Positions 43,149 through 51,919 of a DNA stretch of 64,000 bases are shown here, piece by piece. Position numbers and translations under genes: made by a program. Under the pieces are notes generated by a model, which saw only the letters and a program-made list of their open reading frames with translations, did not search any database and was not told where the DNA came from. Every line of letters begins with the position of its first letter. Positions within the stretch are counted from its first letter, which is position 1. The stretch comes from Alkalihalobacterium sp048323755 (GTDB lineage Bacteria > Bacillota > Bacilli > Bacillales > Bacillaceae_F). The stretch spans positions 1-64,000 of the forward strand of contig NZ_JBLWFS010000018.1 of the NCBI RefSeq assembly GCF_048323755.1, given 5' to 3'.

Positions 43149-44351
43149 TTATTTTATAAGAGTGTATTGAGTCGGCAACATTGTAAATGCTTGTTTTCCA
43201 ATTAAAAAACATGCCATCGCATACGCTTCAAGTTGATCACGAAGTGTTTCTTTTCCATCCTCGATATTAACCACTTTTACCGTGTACGGTTCATATAAGA
43301 TTTCATCATGAAATGCAGTTCTTAAATAGTGAACCGATTTCTGTAATCCGTGATTTCCACGATACATCACTTCGTAAAAAGAGATAAACCCGTGCATAAC
43401 TCCTTTATAACGAATGGTTTCCACTGGTACACCGAAGTCACTTAATCTTTTGCCGTAAGCTTCTCCTTCATCTCGTAATGGATCAAATTCAGCAGTAATA
43501 ATTAAGGTTGGCGGTAATCCTGTTAAATCTTTAGCTTCCAATGGTGACGTATAAGGGTTTGACCACATATCTGGCTCTGGTGTATATTTATCTCTTGCTA
43601 AATACATGACACTTCTTGAAAGTAAATAATAACCGCTATCGTAGACATTTCGAGAGGGTAACGCTACATCTTGAAACGTCGTTAACGGGTAATAGAGTAC
43701 TTGTGCAGTTAATTCTGGACCACCTTCGTCTCTTGACATCATCGCAACAACAGTAGCGATGTTACCGCCTGCACTATCCCCGGCTACTGCGATTTTACTT
43801 ACATCCCCATTCCACGCTTCAGCCATATCGTACGCCCACAACAGCGCATCATACCCATCTTCAATCGCAGTTGGAAATACATATTTGGGCGCAACACGAT
43901 AACCAACAGCTACGACGATACTCTGTGTTCTTCCTGCTAATGCACGAACAATATTTTCATGTGTTTCAATACTTCCATAACCTTCTAGGAACGCCCCGCC
44001 ATGATAATACATTATAATTGGATAAGGTCCTTCCCCATTGGGTCGATAAACTTTTCCTGTTATCTCCGAACCATCTCGAACTGGGATCTCAACAGTCTCT
44101 CTAACCATTGTACTTCTCCCAGTACTTCCCCTAACAAAGTTCGGTATTTCTAAATCAAGAGGCACTAAATTCTCATTGACGGCGTGTAAGATTACCGCAG
44201 TCTTTACTGGTAATTTTCCTTCCTCTTTAGATGCCCATTGTTCTACAGTTACAAAAACTACAACCGCAAATAAGAGAACAAAAACAGCAACGCCAACGGT
44301 TATATTTCTGATTATTCTGAAAAATTTATATATATTACTTTTTATTTTCAT
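43149..44351 (-). CDS. Membrane-anchored alpha/beta hydrolase (HSL-type esterase)
   Basis: An N-terminal uncleaved anchor (about residues 15-35) places the enzyme on the outer face of the membrane. The catalytic domain is an HSL/type IV lipase: oxyanion motif YYHGGAF, nucleophile in AGDSAGGN, Asp in EFDPLRDEG and His in GVMHGF. At about 400 aa it is longer than most because of the anchor and a C-terminal extension of about 60 residues. GAGGGG lies 6 nt before ATG 44351; the ATG at 44408 lies upstream of a hexanucleotide repeat and has no site. Confidence 0.86.
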   Translation of the reverse strand: MKIKSNIYKFFRIIRNITVGVAVFVLLFAVVVFVTVEQWASKEEGKLPVKTAVILHAVNENLVPLDLEIPNFVRGSTGRSTMVRETVEIPVRDGSEITGKVYRPNGEGPYPIIMYYHGGAFLEGYGSIETHENIVRALAGRTQSIVVAVGYRVAPKYVFPTAIEDGYDALLWAYDMAEAWNGDVSKIAVAGDSAGGNIATVVAMMSRDEGGPELTAQVLYYPLTTFQDVALPSRNVYDSGYYLLSRSVMYLARDKYTPEPDMWSNPYTSPLEAKDLTGLPPTLIITAEFDPLRDEGEAYGKRLSDFGVPVETIRYKGVMHGFISFYEVMYRGNHGLQKSVHYLRTAFHDEILYEPYTVKVVNIEDGKETLRDQLEAYAMACFLIGKQAFTMLPTQYTLIK

Positions 44352-44375
44352 TTTGTTCCCCTCATTCCTCTCCCA

Positions 44376-44400
44376 ATAACAATAACAATAACAATAACGA
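44376..44400. repeat. Hexanucleotide microsatellite (CAATAA)4
   Basis: Four perfect copies of CAATAA lie 25 bp upstream of the esterase start codon, between its likely promoter and ribosome site. Confidence 0.85.
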
Positions 44401-44670
44401 ATATTCAAAAAAACTATCTTAATAAAATTATATCAGATATTTTAGATTTTTGTTCATACTTTTACAAATTATTTATGTAATTTTACACAATTTTATAGAT
44501 TTCGGTTATTTGACCGAACAAAAAAGAACCGTAGTAAACGATTCTCTTTTGTTACAGGTAGTATTTGTTTCTTTGTTATGAAATATTAGAATGTATAGGA
44601 AAAATTTTGTCCGTCTTTTTAAATCTTAATAAAAGTGATCTTACTTTTATTAGGAAGACACACATAATAA

Positions 44671-45228
44671 TTATTTGGTGCGTGAGTTTTCGTCCCAATG
44701 TACTTGAAGAAATTCATCTCTTCCTGATTTTTCCCGGTCTTCTTTATAATGTGTAGGGCTCTTTTTATAATAATCTTGATGATACTCTTCTGCTGGGTAA
44801 AACGTTGATGCTTCCATGATCTCTGTAACGATCGGTTTTGAAAACTTCTGACTCTGCTCCAACTTATCTCTAGACGCCAGTGCTTCTTCCTGTTGTTCTT
44901 GATTATGATAAAAGATCGCTGTACGGTATTGTGGACCTCTATCATGAAATTGCCCTTCTGGATCAGTAGGATCTACCTGCTGCCAGTAAATTTCAAGAAG
45001 CCTCGAGTAAGGAAAAAGCTCTGGATGAAATGTAATCTGAACAACCTCGTAATGACCAGTTGTTCCCGTTTTTATCTGTTCATATGACGGGTTTTCTACG
45101 TGTCCGCCCATATATCCTGATACGACTTTCTCTATTCCTTCAAATTCATCGAATGGCTTGACCATGCACCAAAAGCACCCGCCAGCAAAAGTTGCATGCT
45201 GCAATGTATTTTCCATATATAACGTCAT
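44671..45228 (-). CDS. msrA: Peptide methionine sulfoxide reductase MsrA
   Basis: Repairs S-methionine sulfoxide in proteins. The catalytic Cys is in FAGGCFWCM, followed by VVSGYMGG, YEQIKTGTTGHYE and DPTDPEGQFHDRGPQYRTAI, all diagnostic. At 185 aa it is MsrA only, with no fused MsrB domain and no MsrB gene beside it. GGGGGTG is 6 nt before ATG 45228. The catalytic residue is an ordinary TGC/TGT-encoded Cys, notable because this genome appears to use selenocysteine elsewhere. Confidence 0.95.
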   Translation of the reverse strand: MTLYMENTLQHATFAGGCFWCMVKPFDEFEGIEKVVSGYMGGHVENPSYEQIKTGTTGHYEVVQITFHPELFPYSRLLEIYWQQVDPTDPEGQFHDRGPQYRTAIFYHNQEQQEEALASRDKLEQSQKFSKPIVTEIMEASTFYPAEEYHQDYYKKSPTHYKEDREKSGRDEFLQVHWDENSRTK

Positions 45229-45410
45229 TAACTACACCCCCAAAAGTTTAGTGAATTTATCGTACTCCTTTATAATTTGAAATGCAAAAAATCAGTCTTA
45301 TGGTTGAAATCCAGTCGTAGTAAGTCGGTGTTGACTTACCGTATGCCTGTGAAAAAGTTTCGCTAGTCGCGAGGTCTAGACATTTTATAGATGTTATACA
45401 TACTTAACTG

Positions 45411-45442
45411 CAAATAAAAAACTACCGCTTCTTCGCGATAGT
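45411..45442 (-). terminator. Terminator of the 43-aa membrane gene
   Basis: ACTACCGC pairs with GCGATAGT with one mismatch (45421-45428 with 45435-45442), followed by a T-rich run on the minus strand. Confidence 0.65.
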
Positions 45443-45481
45443 CTGAGAAATAGTGAATCTATTTATTTTATTTATTAAAAA

Positions 45482-45613
45482 TTAATGATTAGTGTGGAAT
45501 GGATCTTTAGCATCGATATCAGACATTTTCATAAACATAATTGACATTGTAATACTAATTACCATTGCTAATCCACCGAAACTAAGAATTGCTACTAATG
45601 CTACTGCGCTCAT
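45482..45613 (-). CDS. Short single-span membrane protein, 43 aa
   Basis: ATG 45613 follows GGGGTG and opens 43 codons. The N-terminal half is one hydrophobic helix (VALVAILSFGGLAMVISITM) and the C-terminus is hydrophilic, ending DPFHTNH. A terminator follows, so it appears to be a complete transcription unit. It resembles in outline the small YtzI-type membrane proteins of Bacillus, but I cannot confirm homology. Confidence 0.62.
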   Translation of the reverse strand: MSAVALVAILSFGGLAMVISITMSIMFMKMSDIDAKDPFHTNH

Positions 45614-45704
45614 TTAAGTCACCCCTATTTTAAATCTATATACGTTAATTACTATCTATATAGTAACATATATCTCAGCTCTAATTATGGCGAAACTGTG
45701 ACAA

Positions 45705-46367
45705 TTAGCTGTAAGAATACACCACTGAGACTTTAGCACGGATAACCACATCTTGTGTAGTAATTGGCGGTGTAGCAGGATAAGTTGCGGCTAGCACCAT
45801 TCCTTCAGGTTGAAAAACCGAAACAGGTTCGTCACTGATTTCCGTAATTGTTATTGGTGGCTGAAGTAATGTAACCCCCATTTGCTCAGCAATGTGATTT
45901 GCCTTTTTTGTACTACTTTGGACAGCAATGGACAAAGCTTGCAGATAATATTCCTGTGGATTAGAAAGCTTAAACTGTAAACCTTGAATGACATTAGCAC
46001 CGGCTTCTGCGCTTGTGCTTAACACTTCACCAACCTGATTAATATCGGTTATCGTAATATCAAATAAATGTTCCACTTCATATCCCCTAAGAATACTTTT
46101 ACCTTCAATAAAATCGTAAATGGGTCTAACATTATATGTCCTTGTTTCTATTCTTTCTCTCGGTATTCCTAAGTTTTCTAAGTTTTGTATGATGTTATTA
46201 GCAATTCGTGCATTTTCCTGAATAGCTTCATTTGGATGTTCTCTTTCAGTACGCACACCTAACGTAACTTGAACAATATCGGGAGTAGCAGCTACTTCCC
46301 CTTCACCAATAACGGTGAGACGAAATCGATTTCCGTCTGAACTGCGAATCGGTTGACGATAATACAT
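45705..46367 (-). CDS. SIMPL-domain (DUF541) protein
   Basis: 220 aa of the SIMPL/DUF541 family: LTVIGEGEVAATPDIVQVTLGV at the N-terminus, GIPRERIETRTYNVRPIYDF, and a C-terminal strand VVIRAKVSVVYS. Relatives include BP26/OMP28 and SIMPL, with possible links to stress or signalling; the mechanism is unknown. There is no signal peptide, so it is probably cytoplasmic. GGGGGG abuts the first ATG (46373) too closely; the ATG at 46367 has a 7-nt spacing and is preferred. Confidence 0.82.
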   Translation of the reverse strand: MYYRQPIRSSDGNRFRLTVIGEGEVAATPDIVQVTLGVRTEREHPNEAIQENARIANNIIQNLENLGIPRERIETRTYNVRPIYDFIEGKSILRGYEVEHLFDITITDINQVGEVLSTSAEAGANVIQGLQFKLSNPQEYYLQALSIAVQSSTKKANHIAEQMGVTLLQPPITITEISDEPVSVFQPEGMVLAATYPATPPITTQDVVIRAKVSVVYSYS

Positions 46368-46566
46368 ACTCATTCCCCCCTACAAGTTGTTATAAAATTG
46401 TTTTAATTGATTATATGGTTTGAACCGATCTTTTATCGTGTTACTTTTATGAAAATATAAAAAATTCATTGCTAAAAACCTAAATGAAGTTGATTTTCAG
46501 AGTGTCGTGTATTTTTCGCAGTTATGGTGAAACTACTAGCGTAACCTTAAAGGAGGAGATTTTGCT

Positions 46567-46698
46567 ATGAAAAAACGCCGTCCTCAAGAAGACAAGGCAT
46601 TGACGAACAACCAAACACCAACTGAATCGATGTTTAACGAAGAAACATCAAGTGAATTGGTCGATCAACCGAAGAAAAGACAGAAAAAGAAAAAGTAA
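46567..46698 (+). CDS. Short highly charged protein, 43 aa
   Basis: AAAGGAGGAG precedes ATG 46567 by 8 nt, and a terminator includes the stop codon, so this is a well-supported short gene. The peptide begins MKKRRPQEDKAL, has a polar middle (NNQTPTESMFNEETSSEL) and ends in a Lys/Arg cluster (KKRQKKKK). It is disordered by composition; a role with nucleic acid or in spores is speculative. No homologue is recognised. Confidence 0.65.
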   Translation: MKKRRPQEDKALTNNQTPTESMFNEETSSELVDQPKKRQKKKK

Positions 46699-46724
46699 CA
46701 GCTTACCTTGCTGTTACTTTTTCT
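46695..46724 (+). terminator. Terminator overlapping the stop codon
   Basis: GTAACAGC (46695-46702) pairs with GCTGTTAC (46710-46717), followed by TTTTTCTTT. The 5' arm contains the TAA stop. Confidence 0.85.
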
Positions 46725-46734
46725 TTACCTAATA

Positions 46735-47409
46735 TTATTTGATTGTTTCTGCCATCACTATAAATGGCGGAAGGACCTCTTTTTCACGTGGAGTATGGAT
46801 TGTTAATATGATTGGCTGTTCCTTGCTCTTAACGAGGATAACACTAACTGCAAATTTTTCTGTATAGGCTTTATACCATACAGAACCTTCTAGAAAATCG
46901 CTCATTAATGCGGTTTCATTGTGGAAATATTCATCAGAAACAGCTTTGGCGCGCATTGGAATATCTGCTTCTACTTTACTCAAATCAACATCTGTTGGCA
47001 GTACTTCAATTCTCATAAAAACATTACCATCTTCTTTAGATATCACAACATCTTTTCTAGGTTCTTCTGCTTCAAGTTCATACTTATCATAGATATACAT
47101 TGAGAAGTTTTGATTGTCACTTTTTCTGAGAAAAGCAGTTTCTTCATACAGCTCTCCTTCAATGCGATATGTTAATTTTTTTTCATTTGATTTTTCTTCA
47201 GATTGATCCATTTGCTCCTCATTGTCTTTTTGTTCTTCTTGCTGGTCATTTGAACTGCTTTCTGCGCTTTCTCCATCTTGGGTTTGTTTTTCTTGCGGTT
47301 GACTTCCCCTACTTTCTTCTATAGGGTCTACCTGCTCTGCCGTGCCACAACCTCCTAATAGAAGTACACCAAATAAAACAGTCATTATTAATCTTATTCC
47401 TTTTTTCAT
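46735..47409 (-). CDS. Lipoprotein of unknown function
   Basis: An exported lipoprotein: Lys-rich n-region, hydrophobic core and lipobox LLLGGC with the lipidated Cys21. A linker of about 60 residues rich in Gln, Glu, Asp and Ser follows, then a ~130-residue folded domain with EGELYEETAFLRKSDNQNF and MYIYDKYELEAEEP. The acidic linker suits the cell-wall face of an alkaliphile or halophile (inference). The start is ATG 47409, after AAAAGGAGAGG; the upstream ATG at 47454 precedes that site. The family is not recognised. Confidence 0.78.
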   Translation of the reverse strand: MKKGIRLIMTVLFGVLLLGGCGTAEQVDPIEESRGSQPQEKQTQDGESAESSSNDQQEEQKDNEEQMDQSEEKSNEKKLTYRIEGELYEETAFLRKSDNQNFSMYIYDKYELEAEEPRKDVVISKEDGNVFMRIEVLPTDVDLSKVEADIPMRAKAVSDEYFHNETALMSDFLEGSVWYKAYTEKFAVSVILVKSKEQPIILTIHTPREKEVLPPFIVMAETIK

Positions 47410-47510
47410 TCTGTAACCTCTCCTTTTACTTCTTGAATAAGTTGAATGCTGCATTCACTTATATAGACGCTTCACTCTCTATTCGGTTACAACAGTCGAA
47501 AAATCCCCCC

Positions 47511-47538
47511 AAAAAAAAGCCGAATATAAATCGGCCTT
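47511..47538 (-). terminator. Terminator of the YneR-like gene
   Basis: The GCCGA/TCGGC stem (47519-47523 with 47531-47535) is followed by a run of eight Ts on the minus strand. Confidence 0.75.
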
Positions 47539-47542
47539 TTGC

Positions 47543-47830
47543 TTAAGCCTGAACAAACTCAATTTCCTCTTTCGTTCGGCTGTATTTAATTTTTACACCC
47601 TGACCATCAAAATACCACATATCTTCTCTTTCAATAAAAAAAATCGTACCTTCCATATTAACTTCAATCGCAGCATCTTTCGGCTCTTCTTTCACAATCC
47701 CTAACGAAAAACCTTGTTGGAAGCTTCCACACCCACCGTAACGTACAAAAATTCTCATATATTCTGTGCCTTCTAAGTTAAATTCATCTTTAAACCATTG
47801 ATACGCTGGCTTTGTTACTTCAATACTCAC
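47543..47830 (-). CDS. yneR: HesB/YadR-family protein, YneR-like
   Basis: A 95-aa HesB-like domain matching B. subtilis YneR in length and sequence: IEVTKPAYQWFKDEF, then MRIFVRYGGCGSFQQGFSLG and YFDGQGVKIKYSR. A single Cys lies in the GGCGS loop, the place where IscA-type proteins bind iron or Fe-S clusters. GTG 47830 lies 8 nt after TAGGAG and gives the family length; the GTG at 47839 overlaps the site. This is the ordinary Cys form, useful as a comparison for the two TGA-containing HesB-like genes at 61250 and 63640. Confidence 0.85.
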   Translation of the reverse strand: MSIEVTKPAYQWFKDEFNLEGTEYMRIFVRYGGCGSFQQGFSLGIVKEEPKDAAIEVNMEGTIFFIEREDMWYFDGQGVKIKYSRTKEEIEFVQA

Positions 47831-48002
47831 TCCAAACACTCCTAACGTCTCGTTGTACTACTCTGTTTCGCTATTTTTACTATAACACATTTTATAGAAA
47901 CATTCTCGTTCGAAACATTGAAAAATAGGAATAGGAAAAGCTTGCCTCATCATAAAGTTTAACACAACTAGTACTAAAATATTTCATTAAGGAGGGGGAT
48001 GC

Positions 48003-48521
48003 ATGGGTATATCCTTTCAAAACCTTTCACGGAAACATATGACCTTCCAAGAAGTGTTTCAATATATATGTTCATTTATGGAGAAGGAACCTGCTTCAAC
48101 CTATCGTTTAATTATTGGAACCGATTCACAAGTACATGGCAAATATACGCGATTTGTCACTGGGATTGTTATTCGCCGAGAAGGAAAAGGTGCATGGGGA
48201 TGCATAAGAAAATTTGATATCCCCACGCGAATTGAATGTCTCCATTCAAAAATATCAATAGAGACAACACTAACCGAGCAAATTGCTCAATTATTTACAA
48301 TCCAACGAAAAAAGCAAATGATCAATATCATTCTCCCGCATATTAAAGAAGGCAGTTCCTTAACGATCGAAGGCCATATTGATGTTGGACAGGGGGCAAG
48401 AAATAAAACAAAAGTTTATGTCGAAGAAATGGTCAAACGGATTGAAGAACATGGCATGAAACCCTTTATTAAACCTCAATCTTTCGTAGCTTCTTCCTAT
48501 GCAAACCGTTACACAAAATAA
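48003..48521 (+). CDS. ykuK: YkuK family (DUF458) RNase H-like protein
   Basis: 172 aa with an RNase H-like fold inferred from LIIGTDSQVHGKYTRFVTGIVI and EGHIDVGQGARNKTK, which together supply acidic residues typical of that site. It is the YkuK/DUF458 family of Firmicutes; no biochemical role is established to my knowledge. GGAGGGGGATGC precedes ATG 48003. It is followed by a short basic gene at 48624, with a shared terminator at 48782. Confidence 0.85.
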   Translation: MGISFQNLSRKHMTFQEVFQYICSFMEKEPASTYRLIIGTDSQVHGKYTRFVTGIVIRREGKGAWGCIRKFDIPTRIECLHSKISIETTLTEQIAQLFTIQRKKQMINIILPHIKEGSSLTIEGHIDVGQGARNKTKVYVEEMVKRIEEHGMKPFIKPQSFVASSYANRYTK

Positions 48522-48623
48522 GGGTGACGAGAAAAACAGGCTTGGTTCATTTTTGCCTCGACGAAACTTTTTTTGCCGTAGTGAATAATATACATTAACA
48601 CTAAGGGAAAAAAGGTGATGAAA

Positions 48624-48740
48624 ATGGGAAGAAATAAGAAAGTCGTACAGTACGCCCATTTATTGCACAAGCTTAAAGTGATTACTGCAAAACAAAGAGA
48701 CGATATAATTAGAAAGAACACTAGACAACTACAGCCATAA
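48624..48740 (+). CDS. Short basic protein, 38 aa
   Basis: AAAGGTG lies 6 nt before ATG 48624 (an ATG at 48618 directly abuts it). The peptide MGRNKKVVQYAHLLHKLKV then ITAKQRDDIIRKNTRQLQP is strongly basic and probably helical. It resembles in character, though not clearly in sequence, the small Fur-regulated basic proteins of Bacillus. A terminator 40 bp downstream supports a real transcript end. Confidence 0.5.
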   Translation: MGRNKKVVQYAHLLHKLKVITAKQRDDIIRKNTRQLQP

Positions 48741-48781
48741 TGCATAGATGCAATTACGCATATAACCATAAGATCATGTTA

Positions 48782-48825
48782 AAAAGCTGCGACCTGATTA
48801 AGATTAAGGTGGGCAGCTTTTGTTT
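48782..48825 (+). terminator. Terminator downstream of ykuK and the 38-aa gene
   Basis: AAAAGCTGC (48782-48790) pairs with GCAGCTTTT (48813-48821), with a smaller ACCT/AGGT stem in the loop and a T-rich tail. Confidence 0.75.
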
Positions 48826-48983
48826 GATTCAGATGAAAATAAGGCAACAGGTCAGGCACATGACTAAGGTATACTACATTTACTCTCATGTTTTTGAGGT
48901 TAAAACATAATTATAAATAGAAGAGTGCCAAATTTCCGGCTCCCCTTTGCCAACATTTTAGCAATAAAAAAGGAGGTAAAGAA

Positions 48984-50384
48984 ATGACAACAAAAGGTAC
49001 TCAAACAACACCTGATTTACTTCAAGCTGTGTTTGACACAATCGATGAAGGAATCCATGTTGTCGATTTAAATGGGAAAACCATTTACTATAATAAGGTG
49101 GCTGCCCAATTAGACGGTGTTGATGCAAGTGAAGTCATTCATAAACATGTACTTGATGTTTTCCCTTCACTGACAGAAGAAACAAGTACGTTACTACAAG
49201 TCATAAAACACGGGTCACCTATCTATTATCAAAAACAGCGGTTTGCTAACGTTCGTGGCGTCCTTGTGGATACGGTTAATACGACAATGCCGATTTACCA
49301 AAACAATGTAATTGTTGGCGCTGTTGAGATATCTAAAAACCTTTCAGAAATCAAGAAGCTCTCCGAGAAGCTCATTGAATTACAAGAAAAATTCATTCGG
49401 AATGGAACTTCAGCTAAAAAAGGAAATTCTACTTCGAGTGCAAGGTTTGATTTCGAGGATATCATCACTCAAAATGAAACACTAAAGAAACTCAAACAAA
49501 CAGCAACCAAAGCAGCCAAGACTGCTTCACCGATCTTAATCTATGGTGAAACCGGAACAGGGAAAGAGCTGTTTGTTCAGTCGATTCATAATCATTCCCA
49601 AAGAAAAAACGGCCCGTTTATCGCTCAAAATTGTGCAGCGATACCCGCTAGTCTTCTTGAAAGTATTTTGTTCGGTACTTCTAAAGGAAGTTTTACAGGT
49701 GCAGCCGAACGGCCAGGTTTGTTCGAATTGGCCCATAATGGCACTTTGTTCCTTGATGAAATTAACTCGATGCCGATTGATCTACAAGCAAAGTTACTAC
49801 GAGTCATTGAAGATGGAATTGTTCGGAGAATTGGCGGCACAAGAGGCATTCAATGTAATGTTCGCATCATTACAGCGATGAATGAACATCCAACGACTTG
49901 TGTAAAAGCAGAAAAACTCCGCCAAGATTTATTTTACCGAATTAGTGTTGTTACGCTTCATATTCCACCTTTGCGTGAGAGAAAAGAGGATATTTCGTTA
50001 TTATCCGAACATTTTTTAAAGAAGTTTAATGACCGTTTTAATAAGTCTGTTAAAAGTCTAGCTCACAATGTGCAAGCCCTCTTTCAACAATACAATTGGC
50101 CTGGTAATGTCCGGGAGTTAGAACATGCCATCGAATCCGCTATGAATATTGCAGATGGCAATACAGTAACGGAAGACCATCTACCGAGTCATCTATTTCA
50201 CACCTCTTCTCCAATCCAAACCGAACCGATCTCCTTTCGGAAAGAAGTAGATAAATTCGAGAAGGTTTTAATTGAAAGCGCACTGCATAGATACAACAAG
50301 AATATTCTACAAGCGGCGAAATTTTTAAACCTACCAAGACAGACCCTTCAATATAAAATGAAAAAGTATAACATATCTAAATGA
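48984..50384 (+). CDS. kamR: Sigma-54-dependent transcription activator (KamR/RocR-like)
   Basis: An activator of sigma-54 promoters with three parts: an N-terminal PAS domain (residues ~10-120, TIDEGIHVVDLNGKTIYYN), a central AAA+ domain and a C-terminal Fis-type helix-turn-helix (QAAKFLNLPRQTLQYKMKKY). The AAA+ part has Walker A GETGTGKE, the sigma-54 contact loop GSFTGA and Walker B GTLFLDEI. At 466 aa it matches RocR in size. The next gene is kamA, with a -24/-12 promoter between them. A homologous PAS-AAA-HTH protein, KamR, controls kamA in B. thuringiensis, so the symbol is by context and family. The ribosome site AAAAAAGGAGG is strong. Confidence 0.88.
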   Translation: MTTKGTQTTPDLLQAVFDTIDEGIHVVDLNGKTIYYNKVAAQLDGVDASEVIHKHVLDVFPSLTEETSTLLQVIKHGSPIYYQKQRFANVRGVLVDTVNTTMPIYQNNVIVGAVEISKNLSEIKKLSEKLIELQEKFIRNGTSAKKGNSTSSARFDFEDIITQNETLKKLKQTATKAAKTASPILIYGETGTGKELFVQSIHNHSQRKNGPFIAQNCAAIPASLLESILFGTSKGSFTGAAERPGLFELAHNGTLFLDEINSMPIDLQAKLLRVIEDGIVRRIGGTRGIQCNVRIITAMNEHPTTCVKAEKLRQDLFYRISVVTLHIPPLRERKEDISLLSEHFLKKFNDRFNKSVKSLAHNVQALFQQYNWPGNVRELEHAIESAMNIADGNTVTEDHLPSHLFHTSSPIQTEPISFRKEVDKFEKVLIESALHRYNKNILQAAKFLNLPRQTLQYKMKKYNISK

Positions 50385-50454
50385 CAACTGACGATTTTTC
50401 GGCACTGCCATTTTTCATTTTTTACATCCTCCCCTTCCTTCCCACCTTTACGAA

Positions 50455-50471
50455 TTGGCACAATAATTGCA
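50455..50471 (+). promoter_or_regulatory. Sigma-54 (-24/-12) promoter of kamA
   Basis: TTGGCAC (50455-50461), five bases, then TTGCA (50467-50471): an exact match to TGGCAC-N5-TTGCW. It lies 33 bp before the kamA start and 70 bp after the activator gene. Confidence 0.9.
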
Positions 50472-50503
50472 TTTGTATGGGTAAGAAACTAGGAGGGATC
50501 ATT

Positions 50504-51916
50504 ATGAATTTTAATTTATATAAACCGAAAAAACATTGGAAAGAAATAGAGATTTGGAAAGATGTAAGTGATGATGAGTGGAATGATTGGTTATGGCAAC
50601 TCACGCATACAATCCGTACATTAGATGATTTAAAAAAAGTCATTAACTTAACCCCTGAAGAAGAAGAAGGCGTTAAAATTTCAACGAAAACAATACCTTT
50701 AAACATTACACCGTACTATGCCTCACTCATGAATCCTGATGACCCACGATGCCCGGTTCGTATGCAATCAGTACCGATATCAAAAGAAATAGAGAAAGCA
50801 AAGTATGATTTGGAGGATCCTTTGTCAGAAGACGAAGATTCACCAGTTCCAGGACTGACCCACCGCTATCCTGATCGCGTTTTATTTCTCGTTACGAATC
50901 AATGCTCCATGTATTGTCGTTATTGTACGCGACGCAGATTTTCAGGACAAATTGGCATGGGTGTTCCGAAAAAGCAATTAGATGGGGCAATTGAGTATAT
51001 TCGTAATACGCCTCAAGTTCGAGATGTCCTTATTTCAGGCGGAGACGGTCTACTTGTTAATGATCAAATCTTAGAGTATATCCTAAAAAATTTACGTGCG
51101 ATCCCACACGTAGAGATCATTCGAATTGGGACACGTGCACCTGTTGTGTTTCCACAGCGAATTACTGAAAACTTATGTAATATCTTAAAGAAATACCATC
51201 CAGTTTGGTTGAATACTCACTTTAACACTTCATTTGAAATTACTGAAGAATCAAAACGAGCTTGTGAAATGCTTGTGAATGCAGGTGTTCCTGTTGGTAA
51301 TCAAGCGGTTATTTTATCAGGAATCAATGATAGTGCACATATTATGAAAAAGTTAATGCATGATTTAGTGAAGATTAGAGTCCGTCCGTATTATATATAT
51401 CAATGTGACTTATCGGAAGGAATTGGTCATTTTCGTGCTCCAGTTTCCAAAGGGTTAGAAATTATTGAAGCCTTACGTGGACATACGAGTGGTTATGCTG
51501 TTCCAACTTTCGTAGTTGATGCTCCTGGTGGGGGCGGAAAGATTGCCTTGCAACCGAATTATTTAATCTCTCAATCTGCTAATAAAGTAGTTCTTCGCAA
51601 TTTTGAGGGAGTCATAACCACTTACCCAGAACCAGAAAATTATAATCCAGGAAAAGCAGATGATTATTTTGCTCAATATTATGGAATAACTGGTAATGAA
51701 CTTTCGATTGGTATTCATTCCTTGATGAAAGACGAACAAACAACGCTTATGCCAGAAGGACTTCAACGTATCGACCGTCGTAAAAATTATGAAAGTGATG
51801 AAAGTCATCAAACGTTAAAAGATCGCCGTCAAAAGCGAGATGAAATGAAAAAGAAAAAGTGGCTGGCAGAGCAGCAGAAGACGATACAAAGTGAAAGTAA
51901 AAAGGAGGAGAATTAG
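50504..51916 (+). CDS. kamA: Lysine 2,3-aminomutase
   Basis: A radical-SAM, PLP-dependent enzyme converting L-lysine to L-beta-lysine. The 4Fe-4S motif is CSMYCRYC (C-x3-C-x2-C), and the PLP region PTFVVDAPGGGGKIAL is present. AGGAGG lies 7 nt before ATG 50504, giving 470 aa, the B. subtilis KamA length. The open frame extends upstream to 50381, but that extension covers the sigma-54 promoter and has no ribosome site. yokU follows after 3 nt. Beta-lysine can be acetylated by AblB (52247) or degraded through the yod genes. Confidence 0.96.
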   Translation: MNFNLYKPKKHWKEIEIWKDVSDDEWNDWLWQLTHTIRTLDDLKKVINLTPEEEEGVKISTKTIPLNITPYYASLMNPDDPRCPVRMQSVPISKEIEKAKYDLEDPLSEDEDSPVPGLTHRYPDRVLFLVTNQCSMYCRYCTRRRFSGQIGMGVPKKQLDGAIEYIRNTPQVRDVLISGGDGLLVNDQILEYILKNLRAIPHVEIIRIGTRAPVVFPQRITENLCNILKKYHPVWLNTHFNTSFEITEESKRACEMLVNAGVPVGNQAVILSGINDSAHIMKKLMHDLVKIRVRPYYIYQCDLSEGIGHFRAPVSKGLEIIEALRGHTSGYAVPTFVVDAPGGGGKIALQPNYLISQSANKVVLRNFEGVITTYPEPENYNPGKADDYFAQYYGITGNELSIGIHSLMKDEQTTLMPEGLQRIDRRKNYESDESHQTLKDRRQKRDEMKKKKWLAEQQKTIQSESKKEEN

Positions 51917-51919
51917 AGT

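Noticed and set aside
50381..50503. N-terminal extension of KamA
   Set aside because: The extension overlaps the sigma-54 promoter and the end of the activator gene; AGGAGG points to ATG 50504.
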